64,000 nt of DNA, from NCBI GenBank assembly GCA_026184775.1, contig JANCYW010000005.1, positions 396,501-460,500 on the forward strand, given 5' to 3'. Source of the stretch: Cyanidium caldarium. Its lineage: Eukaryota; Rhodophyta; Bangiophyceae; Cyanidiales; Cyanidiaceae. The notes beneath the pieces are model-generated. The model had not been told where the DNA came from. It was given only the letters and a program-made list of their open reading frames with translations, and searched no databases. The position numbers and the translations under genes were made by a program. Positions within the stretch are counted from its first letter, which is position 1. The number at the start of each line of letters is the position of its first letter. This document shows, piece by piece, positions 1 through 9,262 of the stretch.

Positions 1-2
1 CT

Positions 3-1052
3 GCACAAAGTCGTCTCTATTTGGCGTGTGTGCCGCTCATCTGGGGCACGTACTCGCCCTCCATCCGATACCTGTACCAGTTGGGCGAGGTCACCCCGTC
101 GGCCGCGCTGGTGAATCTCGGCCCGACGGTGGTGGGAGCGTTGGCGTATGCGGCACCGCTGGGGTGGAGTTGGTGGCGGCGAAGGCGACACAGTGAAAAG
201 GCGCAGCTCTGGGACGGCATGGCGGTTCGGGTCGGCCTGGAGCTGGCGCTGTACATGTTTATCGGCACCATCTTTCACCTGCAGGCGCTGCGATACACGA
301 CGGCATCGCAGGTGGGTTTTCTGCTGCAGCTGAGTACTTTGTTCACCGCGTTACTGGACTGCAGTCAAGAACACATTCGGCAGCGGCGCACGCCGTCGGG
401 CACCACACGCGGTGGGCGTTCGGCGGCCCGCCCGTGGCTAGGCATAGGCGGCGCGCTGAGCGGCACCGCGCTGCTGGCCGTAGACGATCCCAGCGCCGCC
501 TCGAACGCCACCCACTGGCTCGGTGCCGTGAACGCATTCGGCATCGGCGCCGCGCTGGGTCAGTGGCGAGGCCAGGCGCTGGCGGTCATGGCGGCGTTCA
601 CGTTCGGCCTCTACGTGGTGCGCCTGGCGGATCCGGCGGTGCGCGGTCGGCGTATGCACCCGGTGGCGGCTATTGAAAACGCGGCGCTGGCGGTGTTGGC
701 GGCGTGCTGGTTGCTGGTCAGTCCGCAGCGGTTCAGCGATGGGGAGTTTTTCCGCGCCGCCGGCACGCGCGGCGCGCTGGCGTACACGCTGAGCAGTTTG
801 TGGAACGGGATTGTGGGCACGGCGGTGGTGACCTGGTTGCAGTTTCGCGGCCAAACGTCGGGCCAGGTGTCGCCCACCGAGGCGGCCATTCTGTACGCCA
901 CTGCACCGCTGTGCAGTGCGTTGTTTGCGTGGGCATTTCTGCACGAGCGCATCGGTTGGCTGGGCGCCATCGGGGCAGCGATGTTGATGGGGAGCACCGT
1001 GGCCATGAGCGTGCAACAGGCGTCGAGCGATGCCGATGCGGATCGCACGTAG
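3..1052 (+). CDS. DMT/EamA-type membrane transporter (5' partial)
   Basis: Polytopic membrane protein of the drug/metabolite transporter superfamily; such carriers export small metabolites, and here the substrate is unknown. The frame is open to the left edge (no ATG before it), so the N-terminus lies outside the window. The visible part begins inside a hydrophobic stretch with the motif LIWGTYSP and holds about eight to nine hydrophobic helices; a typical EamA ending (TEAAILYATAPLCSALFAW, then LHERIGWLGAIGAAMLMGS) is clear near the C-terminus. Plant and algal relatives are often in the plastid envelope, but location cannot be judged without the N-terminus. Family call is firm, substrate open. 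Confidence 0.8.
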   Translation, partial: AQSRLYLACVPLIWGTYSPSIRYLYQLGEVTPSAALVNLGPTVVGALAYAAPLGWSWWRRRRHSEKAQLWDGMAVRVGLELALYMFIGTIFHLQALRYTTASQVGFLLQLSTLFTALLDCSQEHIRQRRTPSGTTRGGRSAARPWLGIGGALSGTALLAVDDPSAASNATHWLGAVNAFGIGAALGQWRGQALAVMAAFTFGLYVVRLADPAVRGRRMHPVAAIENAALAVLAACWLLVSPQRFSDGEFFRAAGTRGALAYTLSSLWNGIVGTAVVTWLQFRGQTSGQVSPTEAAILYATAPLCSALFAWAFLHERIGWLGAIGAAMLMGSTVAMSVQQASSDADADRT

Positions 1053-1353
1053 AGGAGGTGAGCGGCACGCATGGGGGGCGTGCGCGTCGTGCGTGCGCAC
1101 GCACACGTCGGAGCGCAACATGACGACCCCACCCGGCAGCACCCCGTCGGGGAAGGGCGATGCCAGCAGCTCGCGCACGGTGCAGATAACCACGGCAATG
1201 CGTGCAGGCGAGCGCAGCGGTAAGGAGAGGACGGCGGATGGCAAAACGGTATCGCGTGCGCGTCCCCCGTGGCTGGCAGGCGTCGACTTTGGCGAGTGGA
1301 TCCTGCCGCGCCTGGAGAGTCTGGTGGCCGAATCCGACAAGTGAAGGCAGAGG
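1053..1353. other. Convergent intergenic region, no supported gene
   Basis: Lies between two convergent stop codons. A 74-codon frame (1120-1344, plus strand) begins with ATG but has no family I recognise, and its composition is like the flanking non-coding DNA. I leave it uncalled. Confidence 0.4.
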
Positions 1354-1638
1354 TCACCGCGACGGTGGACGTTGCCGCTGCGCTTCACCGCTCGTCGCAC
1401 GGACGGCGCCAGCACGCTGTTGTCGCGCCGACCACGCTTCGTAACACCGCCGCAGCGCTTGCACCTGACTCTGGCACTTGCTCCAGTCGCGGTCATTCTC
1501 GCCCATGCATTCCTCCAGCTCACGGTACAAGTGGCCACAGCCCTGTTGATCGATTAAAGCGTCCTCCTCCTCCTCCTCCTCCTCGTCGTCGTCGTCGTCC
1601 CTAGGCCGGCTGCCGTGAGGCGTGGCCGGTGATCTCAT
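1354..1638 (-). CDS. Twin CX9C (CHCH) mitochondrial protein
   Basis: Small protein (94 aa) with Cys34-X9-Cys44 and Cys55-X9-Cys65, the twin CX9C arrangement of CHCH proteins that are oxidised and trapped in the mitochondrial intermembrane space by Mia40/Erv1. Many of these help assemble respiratory complexes, notably cytochrome oxidase. Between the helices is ECMGENDRDWSKCQ, a pattern familiar from Cox19-like/CMC plant proteins, though I cannot assign the exact orthologue. An acidic run (five Asp, eight Glu; the CTC/GTC repeat at 1558-1602) precedes the domain and is lineage-specific low complexity. The domain call is firm, the specific function is not. Confidence 0.8.
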   Translation of the reverse strand: MRSPATPHGSRPRDDDDDEEEEEEEDALIDQQGCGHLYRELEECMGENDRDWSKCQSQVQALRRCYEAWSARQQRAGAVRATSGEAQRQRPPSR

Positions 1639-2110
1639 GGTCGCTGAGGATATCGATCCGTTGAGCGCAGTAGCGCTGTGCGGAACGCCTCGTCGCGTGC
1701 ACGCAGTGAGTGTTGGTTGTGTGGAGTGCTCGCGAACAGCTCTAGCTTTGGACTGGCTGCACCTCCGCGGCCCTCATCCGAGCGGGAGACGTCGGAAGAT
1801 AGCGGCGGCGCGGCTGGCACACGACCGCGTTCTCTTTCGCTGCACGCGGTGCCGTGCAACCGGGCGGAAAGCATGCCGTGGGCGTTGCGAGGAGGCGCAC
1901 GGCGCAGAGGGACGTAGCCGCCAGTGCATCATGGAGCAGATGCGAGTGGGCGCCCATACCCAGAGCTCAGCGGCGGTGCCGGTCGCGTTTGTGGCCGGGC
2001 CGGGTCGGTGGCCGGCTGGCCCGGCGCTGGGAGGGCGACCTGCGACCGCGCGACGGCCTGGGGGACACCGCCGGGAGGAGCGGGGACGGGGAGAGAAACC
2101 TTTGAGGCTG

Positions 2111-3958
2111 ATGCGAAGAATGCCGATGGCAGCGCGAGCGCAGGGTGCTCCCAGTGCTCAGTCAGTGACGGTGACGCTGCCGGCGTCCTATCGCTGGGCG
2201 GGGCGGTTGCGTGCTTTTCGCGAGAAGCCCCGCGACGGCTCCACCGAGCGAGCGTTGGTGCCGCTACAGACGGAGAGTGCGCTGCCGCCGCCGCCGCCTC
2301 GAGCGCGGGTGTGGCATATGCCGGCCGGCGGCGCGACGACGCTGTTGAGGCTGGTGCTCACGGTGCTCTTCGGTCTGTACGTGGCGGCGTTGTTCGTCAC
2401 CGGCGCGCTTCCGAGTTGGTTGCGCCGTGTGTGGCAAGGGATCAGCAGCGCCTGGGTCTCTCTAGAGCGCATAGGTGTCCGTGCGCGCACTCCCTGGGAA
2501 GCGGTTTCCTCGTTGTACAGGCCGGAGGCAGAGGGGCAGCACAGAGACGAGGACGAGTGGGAGAACGCGTTGAACATGGCCGGGACGTGGTCAGCGTCGG
2601 CGTCTTCCGGCAGTGCGACCGATTGGGCATCGGGCACACCGACGCCGAACGGCGCGGCAGTTGCGCCGTGGATACGGCTGCGGCGGGTAGGCCGGGCACT
2701 GTATCTGCTCGGTCAGCATTACACCATCGAGGCGGCGTTGTGGACGTACCACCGCTGGATGCACGTGTCGGTGCGAGCGCGCGAACTCCTCACCGAGATG
2801 AAGGTGCGCGCGCGAGGGGCCGTGCGGAAGGCGCGAAGCTGGATGGAGGCGCGACGCCAGCAGATGCGGCAGTCGCGGAGAGGAGCACGGCGGTCCCCGT
2901 CACCGCCAGCTGCATCGAGATCGACGACGCCCTCCGGTCCCGGCGAAGCTGCCACTGATGCGGCTGCAGGTACGTTGGCGCCGGACGAGCTGCTGGACCG
3001 GTTGCTGGACACCGAAGAGGGCGGCGAGGAGGAGCTGAATCTGGATATCATTCGAGCACGAGCGATCGAGCGGGTGGATCGCATCGCTGCCGACGACCCG
3101 CTGCGAAACACCGATCTGATGCAGTATGCAACCCTGCAAGCGTTCTTGGAGGAGCCCACTGCTGAGGCTGAGCGCGCTTACGAAGCCGCCACCCCGGCCG
3201 AACGCGCCGCCGCTTTCTGCAAGATGTACGACGAGGTGGAGGCGGCGGTTCACGAGCTGCTCCCACTGCTAAAGGAGAACGACGACAGCGACGACGACGA
3301 CGACGACGTCGATGTGGGGCAGATGATGGGTGACGGAAGCGGCGACAGCGAGTCGCCGGCAACGCGTCATGTGCGACGCCAGGCGGTGAAGAGCGTGTTA
3401 CTAGACGAGCTGCGGCAGCTACTCTGGGATGAGACCGAGGACGATCCCGAACGCATTTACACCCGGGAGACCGAGGGATCACAGCTGTATCGCCAGCATC
3501 AGGAGGAGAGGGCCAAACGGAAGCGTGAACGCGCGGATCGCCGCAAGCAACAACGACAACAGCGACGACAACGACAACGACAACAGGCCGCCGACCCGGT
3601 GGCCGTATCGTCCACATCGGCGATGGTGCCCAAAACCGCGGTGCCCGCACCGACGCCAACCTCGGTGGCGAGCCAGCCGACCGCGCCCAACGCCACCAGA
3701 TCGACGCGCGTGGATGACGAGTTACGTCGCCTGCAAGCGCAACTGGATACCATGGACGATCGGCAGCTGTGGAGTTCGCTGCGCAACAGCGTCAACCGAC
3801 TGATCGCCTCCGGCCAGGCCGAGAAGGTCGTCGGACGCCTGGCCGTCGCGGTGGTGGCGGTGCTGATCCTCACGAGCGTCGTGCGGAACAACGAGCTCTA
3901 CCAGCAGTGGCTGTCGATACAGCCGTTGTTGAAACGGCTGCTAGGTCTGTTTATTTAA
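2111..3958 (+). CDS. Uncharacterised membrane protein with acidic middle region
   Basis: No family recognised. The frame is open from 1622, but that start is GTG and lies inside the divergent CHCH gene, so I use the ATG at 2111 (615 aa). Visible: an N-terminal hydrophobic helix (LLRLVLTVLFGLYVAALFV) at about residue 78, a Ser/Pro/Arg-rich linker, a predicted helical domain with acidic clusters including a seven-Asp run (about 3290-3310), a Lys/Arg/Gln-rich coiled-coil-like stretch (about 3500-3590), and a second hydrophobic segment about 40 residues from the C-terminus. It looks like an organelle or endomembrane protein with a large soluble loop. Start uncertain. Confidence 0.6.
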   Translation: MRRMPMAARAQGAPSAQSVTVTLPASYRWAGRLRAFREKPRDGSTERALVPLQTESALPPPPPRARVWHMPAGGATTLLRLVLTVLFGLYVAALFVTGALPSWLRRVWQGISSAWVSLERIGVRARTPWEAVSSLYRPEAEGQHRDEDEWENALNMAGTWSASASSGSATDWASGTPTPNGAAVAPWIRLRRVGRALYLLGQHYTIEAALWTYHRWMHVSVRARELLTEMKVRARGAVRKARSWMEARRQQMRQSRRGARRSPSPPAASRSTTPSGPGEAATDAAAGTLAPDELLDRLLDTEEGGEEELNLDIIRARAIERVDRIAADDPLRNTDLMQYATLQAFLEEPTAEAERAYEAATPAERAAAFCKMYDEVEAAVHELLPLLKENDDSDDDDDDVDVGQMMGDGSGDSESPATRHVRRQAVKSVLLDELRQLLWDETEDDPERIYTRETEGSQLYRQHQEERAKRKRERADRRKQQRQQRRQRQRQQAADPVAVSSTSAMVPKTAVPAPTPTSVASQPTAPNATRSTRVDDELRRLQAQLDTMDDRQLWSSLRNSVNRLIASGQAEKVVGRLAVAVVAVLILTSVVRNNELYQQWLSIQPLLKRLLGLFI

Positions 3959-4325
3959 CGCCATCAGGCGGGGTCAGCCGGAAAGGCGCCGAGCTTTTGA
4001 ATGGATAAAGAGCGCGCACAGTACTCGTTAGACAAGGTGAAGCTGTGAATGTTCTGAGTACTGGGTGATCGACGGCTGACTCGCTTACTTTCCCGCAATA
4101 CCGCCTCGCTCCGCAGCGGCCGCGGCATCCCCGCGCGGGACGTTCGGCGTGCACGCGCGCGCCTCCATTCCGCAGACGCCGCACGTTCGGTGTCTGGAAC
4201 GGCCTGCGAGGCCCGTCTCGTCTCCACAACGCGGGGCACCCACCGGGAGGAGGTTGCATCGACCACTCGGTGACCCGATCACGATTGCATTCGTGTCGCG
4301 CCAGCCTGTCGACAGTGTTGGCACT
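3959..4325 (+). other. Intergenic region upstream of the DUF4079 gene
   Basis: No gene or RNA recognised in 367 bp between two co-directional genes. It must contain the 3' end of the upstream transcript and the promoter of the next gene; I see no convincing TATA box or repeat. Confidence 0.4.
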
Positions 4326-5099
4326 ATGATAGGTTTCGTTTCGGGGGTAGTTCAGTGGCGGACGACGCGGTACAGCGCGCTCCGTTCCACCGATCGCACG
4401 CTCACCGTCGGGAGACCGGTTGCGGGGTGTCGTTCCACCCGTCCGCCGAACGCTGCCCTGCGCGGGTGTCGCTTGCAGGCGGATCGAGCGCCGGCACCGC
4501 TGGATCAGGAACGCGAGCGTCCGGAGTCGCCCGCGTTTGGGGCCGATTCCCTTCCGGTCGTCCTGGCCGCCCTGGCTGCGTTCGTGCAGGCAGACGCGGC
4601 CATGGCCGCCGCCGAGCCCACCTCCGACTCCACTTTGAAAGCGCTCTTCAAAAGCGTTCCTCTATCCCTGGTGCATCCGATCACCATGGGCGTTCTCCTG
4701 GTGGCCACTTCGTTTGTCTTTTACCTGGGATATCAGGCGCGGCAGTTGCGCACCACCACCGACGGCGAGGTGAAGCGGCGTCTGGCGTCGCAGCGCCCCG
4801 GCCAAAAACACCACCAGTTGGCCGGTGTGATCCTGGCGGTGATGACCATCACCACCTTTGAGGGTATGGGCAACACTTTCGCCCGCACCGGCAAGCTGTT
4901 CCCCGGACCGCATCTGTACGCCGGGCTGACGCTGGTGGCGCTGATGAGCAGTATGGCCAGCTTGGCACCGTTTATGCTGCGCGGCAATGTAGCTGCCCGC
5001 AACGCCCACTTTTTGATGGCGTTTGGCGTGCTCGGCACCTTTGCCTGGCAACTGCAGAGCGGATTGGAGATTGTGGCCAAATTGCTCGGCCTGAAGTGA
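4326..5099 (+). CDS. Plastid DUF4079 membrane protein
   Basis: Encodes 257 aa. The last 170 residues match the pattern of the cyanobacterial/plastid DUF4079 family: VHPITMGVLLVATSFVFYLGYQ, then a basic loop, then three more hydrophobic helices, the last containing the NAHFLMAFGVLG segment. The function of this family is not established; it is found in cyanobacteria and plastids. The N-terminal 90 residues are rich in Arg, Ser and Thr with no acidic cluster, like a plastid transit peptide, followed by a hydrophobic Ala-rich stretch ending near QADAAMAAAE that could be a thylakoid-type cleavage region. The open frame extends to 4149, but the ATG at 4326 gives the best leader. Confidence 0.75.
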   Translation: MIGFVSGVVQWRTTRYSALRSTDRTLTVGRPVAGCRSTRPPNAALRGCRLQADRAPAPLDQERERPESPAFGADSLPVVLAALAAFVQADAAMAAAEPTSDSTLKALFKSVPLSLVHPITMGVLLVATSFVFYLGYQARQLRTTTDGEVKRRLASQRPGQKHHQLAGVILAVMTITTFEGMGNTFARTGKLFPGPHLYAGLTLVALMSSMASLAPFMLRGNVAARNAHFLMAFGVLGTFAWQLQSGLEIVAKLLGLK

Positions 5100-5188
5100 G
5101 AGCAGCGACAGCGCGTAGGTAAAGCCATGTGGGATTTGGATGTTGCGCCGCGCCGCAGGAGTGCTGGATAGCACGTCCGGCACGCCGC

Positions 5189-6898
5189 TTACGGCGCGGC
5201 CGGTTGCTGGACAGACCACGCTTCTCCGGCGTCTTCAATCAGGTCCAGCAGATGTCGCCGATGTCGTCCGTCGCCGGCCCACGGGCTATTCAAGGCGACG
5301 CGGAGAAACGGCGGCAGATGTTGATCCTCCAACGGACTATAATTCAGCAGCGCCTGCCCTGTGTGGCGAAGGCGGCGACAGATGGCAGCGGTGAGCGCCT
5401 GGAGGCGCTGCGGCTCGGCATCGCAGCGAATCTGTTCCAACGTGCGCCACCGCTGCCGCCATGGTCGCGGAACGTAGTAAAAGCACACGTTGGTATACGG
5501 CGGGCTGAACGTCTGTTCGCGCTCGGCGTCCCGCCCCACCAATACGAAACCGTGGCGTTGACTCGCTTCTCGGGCCAGGTGCCGCGCCGCCTGCACCGCG
5601 CGCTCCACCCGTGCCGCCCAGCCTGCATCGCCGCGCCACATCCACATCATCCAAAACTTGAGCGCGTCCGACCGACGGCCGCAGGTCAACGTCATATCGC
5701 CCAGGTCCCAGCGCGCCGCGCCGTCGTCCTGGTCATCGTCGTCGTGGAAGAGGTACTGGGCGCGTGCGGAGTGCGCGGCGTGCAATCGTCCGCGTTGTCG
5801 CATCAACAACACCGAACACTGCTGCGGCGCGCCCAGCAACTTGTGCGCACTCAGGGCAAACGAGTCCGCACACTCCGCCAAGCCGTCCAGCGCCGCCGCT
5901 CGAAGCGTCGGGGAGAAGAGCAGCGCGCCGCCTAGCGCCCCGTCCACATGCAGCCAGAAGCGCGGTTGCCGCTCCGATTCCACAGCGGCATCGTCGTCGT
6001 CGTCGTCGTCGTCGACAAACGCCTCGACCAGCACCCGGTGAGTGGCCCGAATTGGATCAAACGCGCTGAGCACGGTGGTGCCCGCAGTGGCATTCACCAG
6101 CACCTGGCTGTCCGGCCGCTGCCGCCGAAACGCTACCAGCATGGCGCGCAGCGCCTCCACCTCCATGCAGCCGTTGGCATCGCACGGCACCAGGTACACG
6201 TCGCGGTCGACGTGGCCGGGCGCGTCCACCAACCCCATCAGGACGGCGTTGCGCCGAATGCCATAGTGCGACTGCGCCGAAGTGAACACTGCCAGACGCG
6301 GTCGCCGATCCGCTGCTTGCGGCAGTGCATCCAGCGCGTGCCGCGCCGTGGCCATCGCCACCAAATTGGAAAAACTACCGCCCGCACAGAAGATGCCCTC
6401 GCCGCCTTCCCAACCCACCCGCTCACACAACGCCTGCACCACCCGTCGCTCCAGAACCGTCAGGAACGGGGCGGCCGTATAGGTGTCAGCCGATGTGTTC
6501 ACCGTGGCTAGTAGGAGCTCCGCCACTTGCCCGACGGGATCGGCACCGGCGAACAGTCGGTGCAGAAAGAACGGGTGCTGTGTGCGCACCGACCAGGTGA
6601 GCACGTCGTCCACCAACGCCCGCAAAGCCTTGAGAGATTCCCTGGTAGCGCCCTCTCGCCAGCACTGGAAATGCCGTCCCACTATGCTCTCGACCTCTTT
6701 CGGTGGACGATAGTCCACCACGCGCCCATCGACGGGCCGGTGCCGGGCTCCGTCCCCCGCGGCCGGCTCGCCCGGCACCGACGCGCCCTCCGACAGCACC
6801 TGCCGCACATACTGTTCAAGTCGTCCACTCACCCATTCCAACAGCTGACAGTACTCCTCCGCGTACTGTCGGGCCTCTCCGTCCCGCTCCGCCTCCAT
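5189..6898 (-). CDS. PLP-dependent group II decarboxylase (GAD/CSAD-like)
   Basis: 569-aa pyridoxal-phosphate enzyme of the glutamate / cysteine-sulfinate / aspartate decarboxylase family; it should release CO2 from an acidic amino acid. Seen: the PLP-stacking region SAQSHYGIRRNA, the cofactor Asp in LHVDGALGG, and the Schiff-base lysine in SAHKLLGAPQQC (Lys353 from this start), which resembles the NPHK-LLGA-QC signature of animal CSAD/GAD. A run of eight Asp encoded by GTC repeats (about 5994-6016) is inserted just before the HVDGA strand, plus a second smaller acidic insert; both probably form surface loops. An upstream ATG at 6994 would add 32 residues. Exact substrate cannot be told by eye. 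Confidence 0.85.
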   Translation of the reverse strand: MEAERDGEARQYAEEYCQLLEWVSGRLEQYVRQVLSEGASVPGEPAAGDGARHRPVDGRVVDYRPPKEVESIVGRHFQCWREGATRESLKALRALVDDVLTWSVRTQHPFFLHRLFAGADPVGQVAELLLATVNTSADTYTAAPFLTVLERRVVQALCERVGWEGGEGIFCAGGSFSNLVAMATARHALDALPQAADRRPRLAVFTSAQSHYGIRRNAVLMGLVDAPGHVDRDVYLVPCDANGCMEVEALRAMLVAFRRQRPDSQVLVNATAGTTVLSAFDPIRATHRVLVEAFVDDDDDDDDAAVESERQPRFWLHVDGALGGALLFSPTLRAAALDGLAECADSFALSAHKLLGAPQQCSVLLMRQRGRLHAAHSARAQYLFHDDDDQDDGAARWDLGDMTLTCGRRSDALKFWMMWMWRGDAGWAARVERAVQAARHLAREASQRHGFVLVGRDAEREQTFSPPYTNVCFYYVPRPWRQRWRTLEQIRCDAEPQRLQALTAAICRRLRHTGQALLNYSPLEDQHLPPFLRVALNSPWAGDGRHRRHLLDLIEDAGEAWSVQQPAAP

Positions 6899-7080
6899 TC
6901 CGGTTTTTGAGAGCGTTGGCCGCCGCCCCCCGGTCTCAGCAGGGCAGGCTCGTTGCGACCCTGGAGAGCGAGAAGGCGCGCGGCAACGTCCCATGCGCGC
7001 GTCCAGAGAGCGTTCGGTGTCGGGCTCGGGGTGTGTTGTGAAACCACCTATTCCATCACCGACGCCTCCTGACCGATCTC

Positions 7081-8196
7081 ATGTTCTCCTCCACCGAAGA
7101 GAATGATGCGGTGCATTTCGGGGAAGCGCTGGAGGCGTTACGGCCGCTGGAACCGATCGTTCAGTCGGAAGACGACCGGTTGGTGGCGGTTGTGACCGGG
7201 TGCAGCACGGGCATCGGGTTGCAGTTGGCGGCCATGCTGGCCGGCAGCGGGCTGTTCCGCACACTGGCCACGCTGCGACGTTTGGGCGGTGAGGAGGAGC
7301 AGCGACTGCGAGATCTGGCGGCGCAGTATGCCCGGTTGGCGGAGAAGCGCGGTGGGCGTGGGGGCACTGCCGACAGTTTGCAGGTGGTGCAGGTGGACGT
7401 GACCGACGAGTCGTCGGTTTGGCGGCTGCGGGAGGCGCTGCCGCAGCAACGAATCGACGTGCTGGTGAACAACGCCGGGTTTGGGGTGTCGGGCAACGTG
7501 GAGCAGGTGACGGTGGCGGAGGCGCAGCGCCTGTTCGACACCAACTTTTTCGGGGTGATGCGCACGGTGCACGCGCTGGCGCCGCTGTTGCGCGCGCAGG
7601 CCCGACGACAACGGGACCGCGATTTGCACTGTGCCATTCTACAGATATGCAGCACTGCCGGAGTGCGCGCGGTGCCGTTTAGCGACTTGTACAGTGCCAG
7701 CAAGTTTGCCCTGGCCGGCCTCACCGAATCCATGCGCTACTATCTGCACCCTTTCGGCGTGCGGTGCGTGTGCGTGGACCCGGGGCCGGTGCGCACCGCG
7801 TTTGTGGGTCGTTTCGGCAATCAGGCGCGCGATCGCGGCTCGCGCACCATCGAGGACGACCAGCCGCAGTATGACGGTGAGATGGAGCGGTTGCACTCGG
7901 CGTTCGTGCGCTACCTGCACGAGCGCATGGGCAGCGCCGAAGATGGCCAGAGCAGCGCACAAGTGGCCGCGGCCGTGGTGCGGGCGCTGGTGCAGGGTGT
8001 GAGTGCTCCGAATGACCAGCCGCCGCCGTTGCATTACGGCACCAGCCCGAGGGTGGATGCGGCACTGCAGGCGTTGCGGGTGGATCCGGCTGGCTGGTCA
8101 TCGCCGCCGTATCGCAGCTTTTGGGAGGCGGTGCAGCACGCGCGCCAAGCGGAGCTGGAGGCGCAACGGACGGGAGGTGTTGTGGACCGGGTTTAG
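7081..8196 (+). CDS. Short-chain dehydrogenase/reductase (HSD17B1/RDH8-like)
   Basis: Classical SDR of 371 aa, an NAD(P)-dependent oxidoreductase. Motifs in order: nucleotide-binding TGCSTGIG at residues 39-46, NNAG at 130-133, catalytic Ser near 191, and YSASK with Tyr204 and Lys208. The glycine motif and the PGPVRTAF segment after the active site are like those of 17-beta-hydroxysteroid and retinol dehydrogenases, so a lipid or steroid alcohol is plausible but inferred. The C-terminal extension ends in a small helical region with no membrane helix. The ATG lies 182 bp from the divergent decarboxylase start, so the two probably share a promoter region. Confidence 0.88.
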   Translation: MFSSTEENDAVHFGEALEALRPLEPIVQSEDDRLVAVVTGCSTGIGLQLAAMLAGSGLFRTLATLRRLGGEEEQRLRDLAAQYARLAEKRGGRGGTADSLQVVQVDVTDESSVWRLREALPQQRIDVLVNNAGFGVSGNVEQVTVAEAQRLFDTNFFGVMRTVHALAPLLRAQARRQRDRDLHCAILQICSTAGVRAVPFSDLYSASKFALAGLTESMRYYLHPFGVRCVCVDPGPVRTAFVGRFGNQARDRGSRTIEDDQPQYDGEMERLHSAFVRYLHERMGSAEDGQSSAQVAAAVVRALVQGVSAPNDQPPPLHYGTSPRVDAALQALRVDPAGWSSPPYRSFWEAVQHARQAELEAQRTGGVVDRV

Positions 8197-8208
8197 GGCC
8201 AGTGTGTA

Positions 8209-8973
8209 TTAGTCGATCTTGGAACGTGAGTCGCGGAAAGACTTGGGGGTAGCTGCTGCGGCCGCCTCTCGATAAATTCGCGACGTGAAGGCGCCCTCGA
8301 AAATGCACGCCACTCGATACACCAGAAACACCCACATGGTCAGCAGTAGACCGATCAGACTCTCCTCGTACAGCGCCTGCGACGCGAACAGTATCGTACT
8401 GCCGTCGTACATGGGATGCTCGAGCGTATTGAACGGAAAGCCGGTGACACGCGCCGGCAACAGCATGCCGAAATAGTCGCCCAAGAAAGTGCCGAAGAAA
8501 CCGAGCTGTACAAACGACGACACCACCAACACCCCGCCGACGGCCGCCAGAGAATATGCTGCCGCCCGGGTGGCCGCGTGCACACTGGCGTACGACAGGT
8601 GATGCCGCAACCAGATCGGCAAACACTCATACGGGAACTGCGGCAGTTGCAGCGCCGTGTGCCGCATACCCTCCAACAACATCACGTCGCGATACAGCGA
8701 GAAGCTGACGATCCACACCGCTAACAGCGCACACGCCAAACGCCGTCGACCACCGCACAGCCGACTCATCACCCGCGTGTAGTACTCCAGACGCGCCAGC
8801 GCGTTCCAGATCACCGGCGCCAGCAGCGTGTACACCATAGCGCGCGCCAACGGCACGTCGATCCACAACACCGACCGCGCCAACCGCGCCGCCGTCGCAT
8901 CCACCCGACCGAGCAGCGGCCGCAACACCCGCTCAAACCCGCTCACATACTGATCGATCAGTCGCGCAGCCAT
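8209..8973 (-). CDS. PEMT: Phosphatidylethanolamine N-methyltransferase
   Basis: Integral membrane enzyme (254 aa) that methylates phosphatidylethanolamine and its mono/dimethyl forms to phosphatidylcholine using S-adenosylmethionine, normally in the ER. The C-terminal half is diagnostic: GTFLGDYFGML, FPFNTLEHPMYDGST, LLLTMWVFLVYRVACIFE, then a conserved ending IYRE, closely following animal/bacterial PEMT. Hydrophobic helices precede it. I use the ATG at 8973; the open frame runs to 9138, but the extra 55 residues overlap the upstream region of mutY. As I recall, Cyanidioschyzon makes phosphatidylcholine by methylation only, which would make this an essential lipid gene. Confidence 0.9.
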   Translation of the reverse strand: MAARLIDQYVSGFERVLRPLLGRVDATAARLARSVLWIDVPLARAMVYTLLAPVIWNALARLEYYTRVMSRLCGGRRRLACALLAVWIVSFSLYRDVMLLEGMRHTALQLPQFPYECLPIWLRHHLSYASVHAATRAAAYSLAAVGGVLVVSSFVQLGFFGTFLGDYFGMLLPARVTGFPFNTLEHPMYDGSTILFASQALYEESLIGLLLTMWVFLVYRVACIFEGAFTSRIYREAAAAATPKSFRDSRSKID

Positions 8974-9262
8974 AGAATATCCTCGGTGCGCCACGTTCCA
9001 CCACGATATCCACGCTGTCCCCATCACCAGGTGCGGATCGGGTGCCGACAGAGAGGGCGTCCCACCGGATGACCGAGAGAAGCGCGACACGGCGCCCATG
9101 CGTGTGTGCGTGTGCGAATATTCCGCATGCCCGCGCACGCGCCGCGTTTTTCGTCACACGAGCGGGCGGCGGCATTCGTGCCGAATGGCGCGCGCTGAGC
9201 CGGCGCAGGGGAGCATGCACCTGCGGGCGGTGGCGTGGATCGCTGGCGCAGGGTGGCATCCG

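Noticed and set aside
1120-1344. 74-codon plus frame between convergent genes
   Set aside because: No family, no helical or hydrophobic pattern; likely chance in GC-rich DNA.
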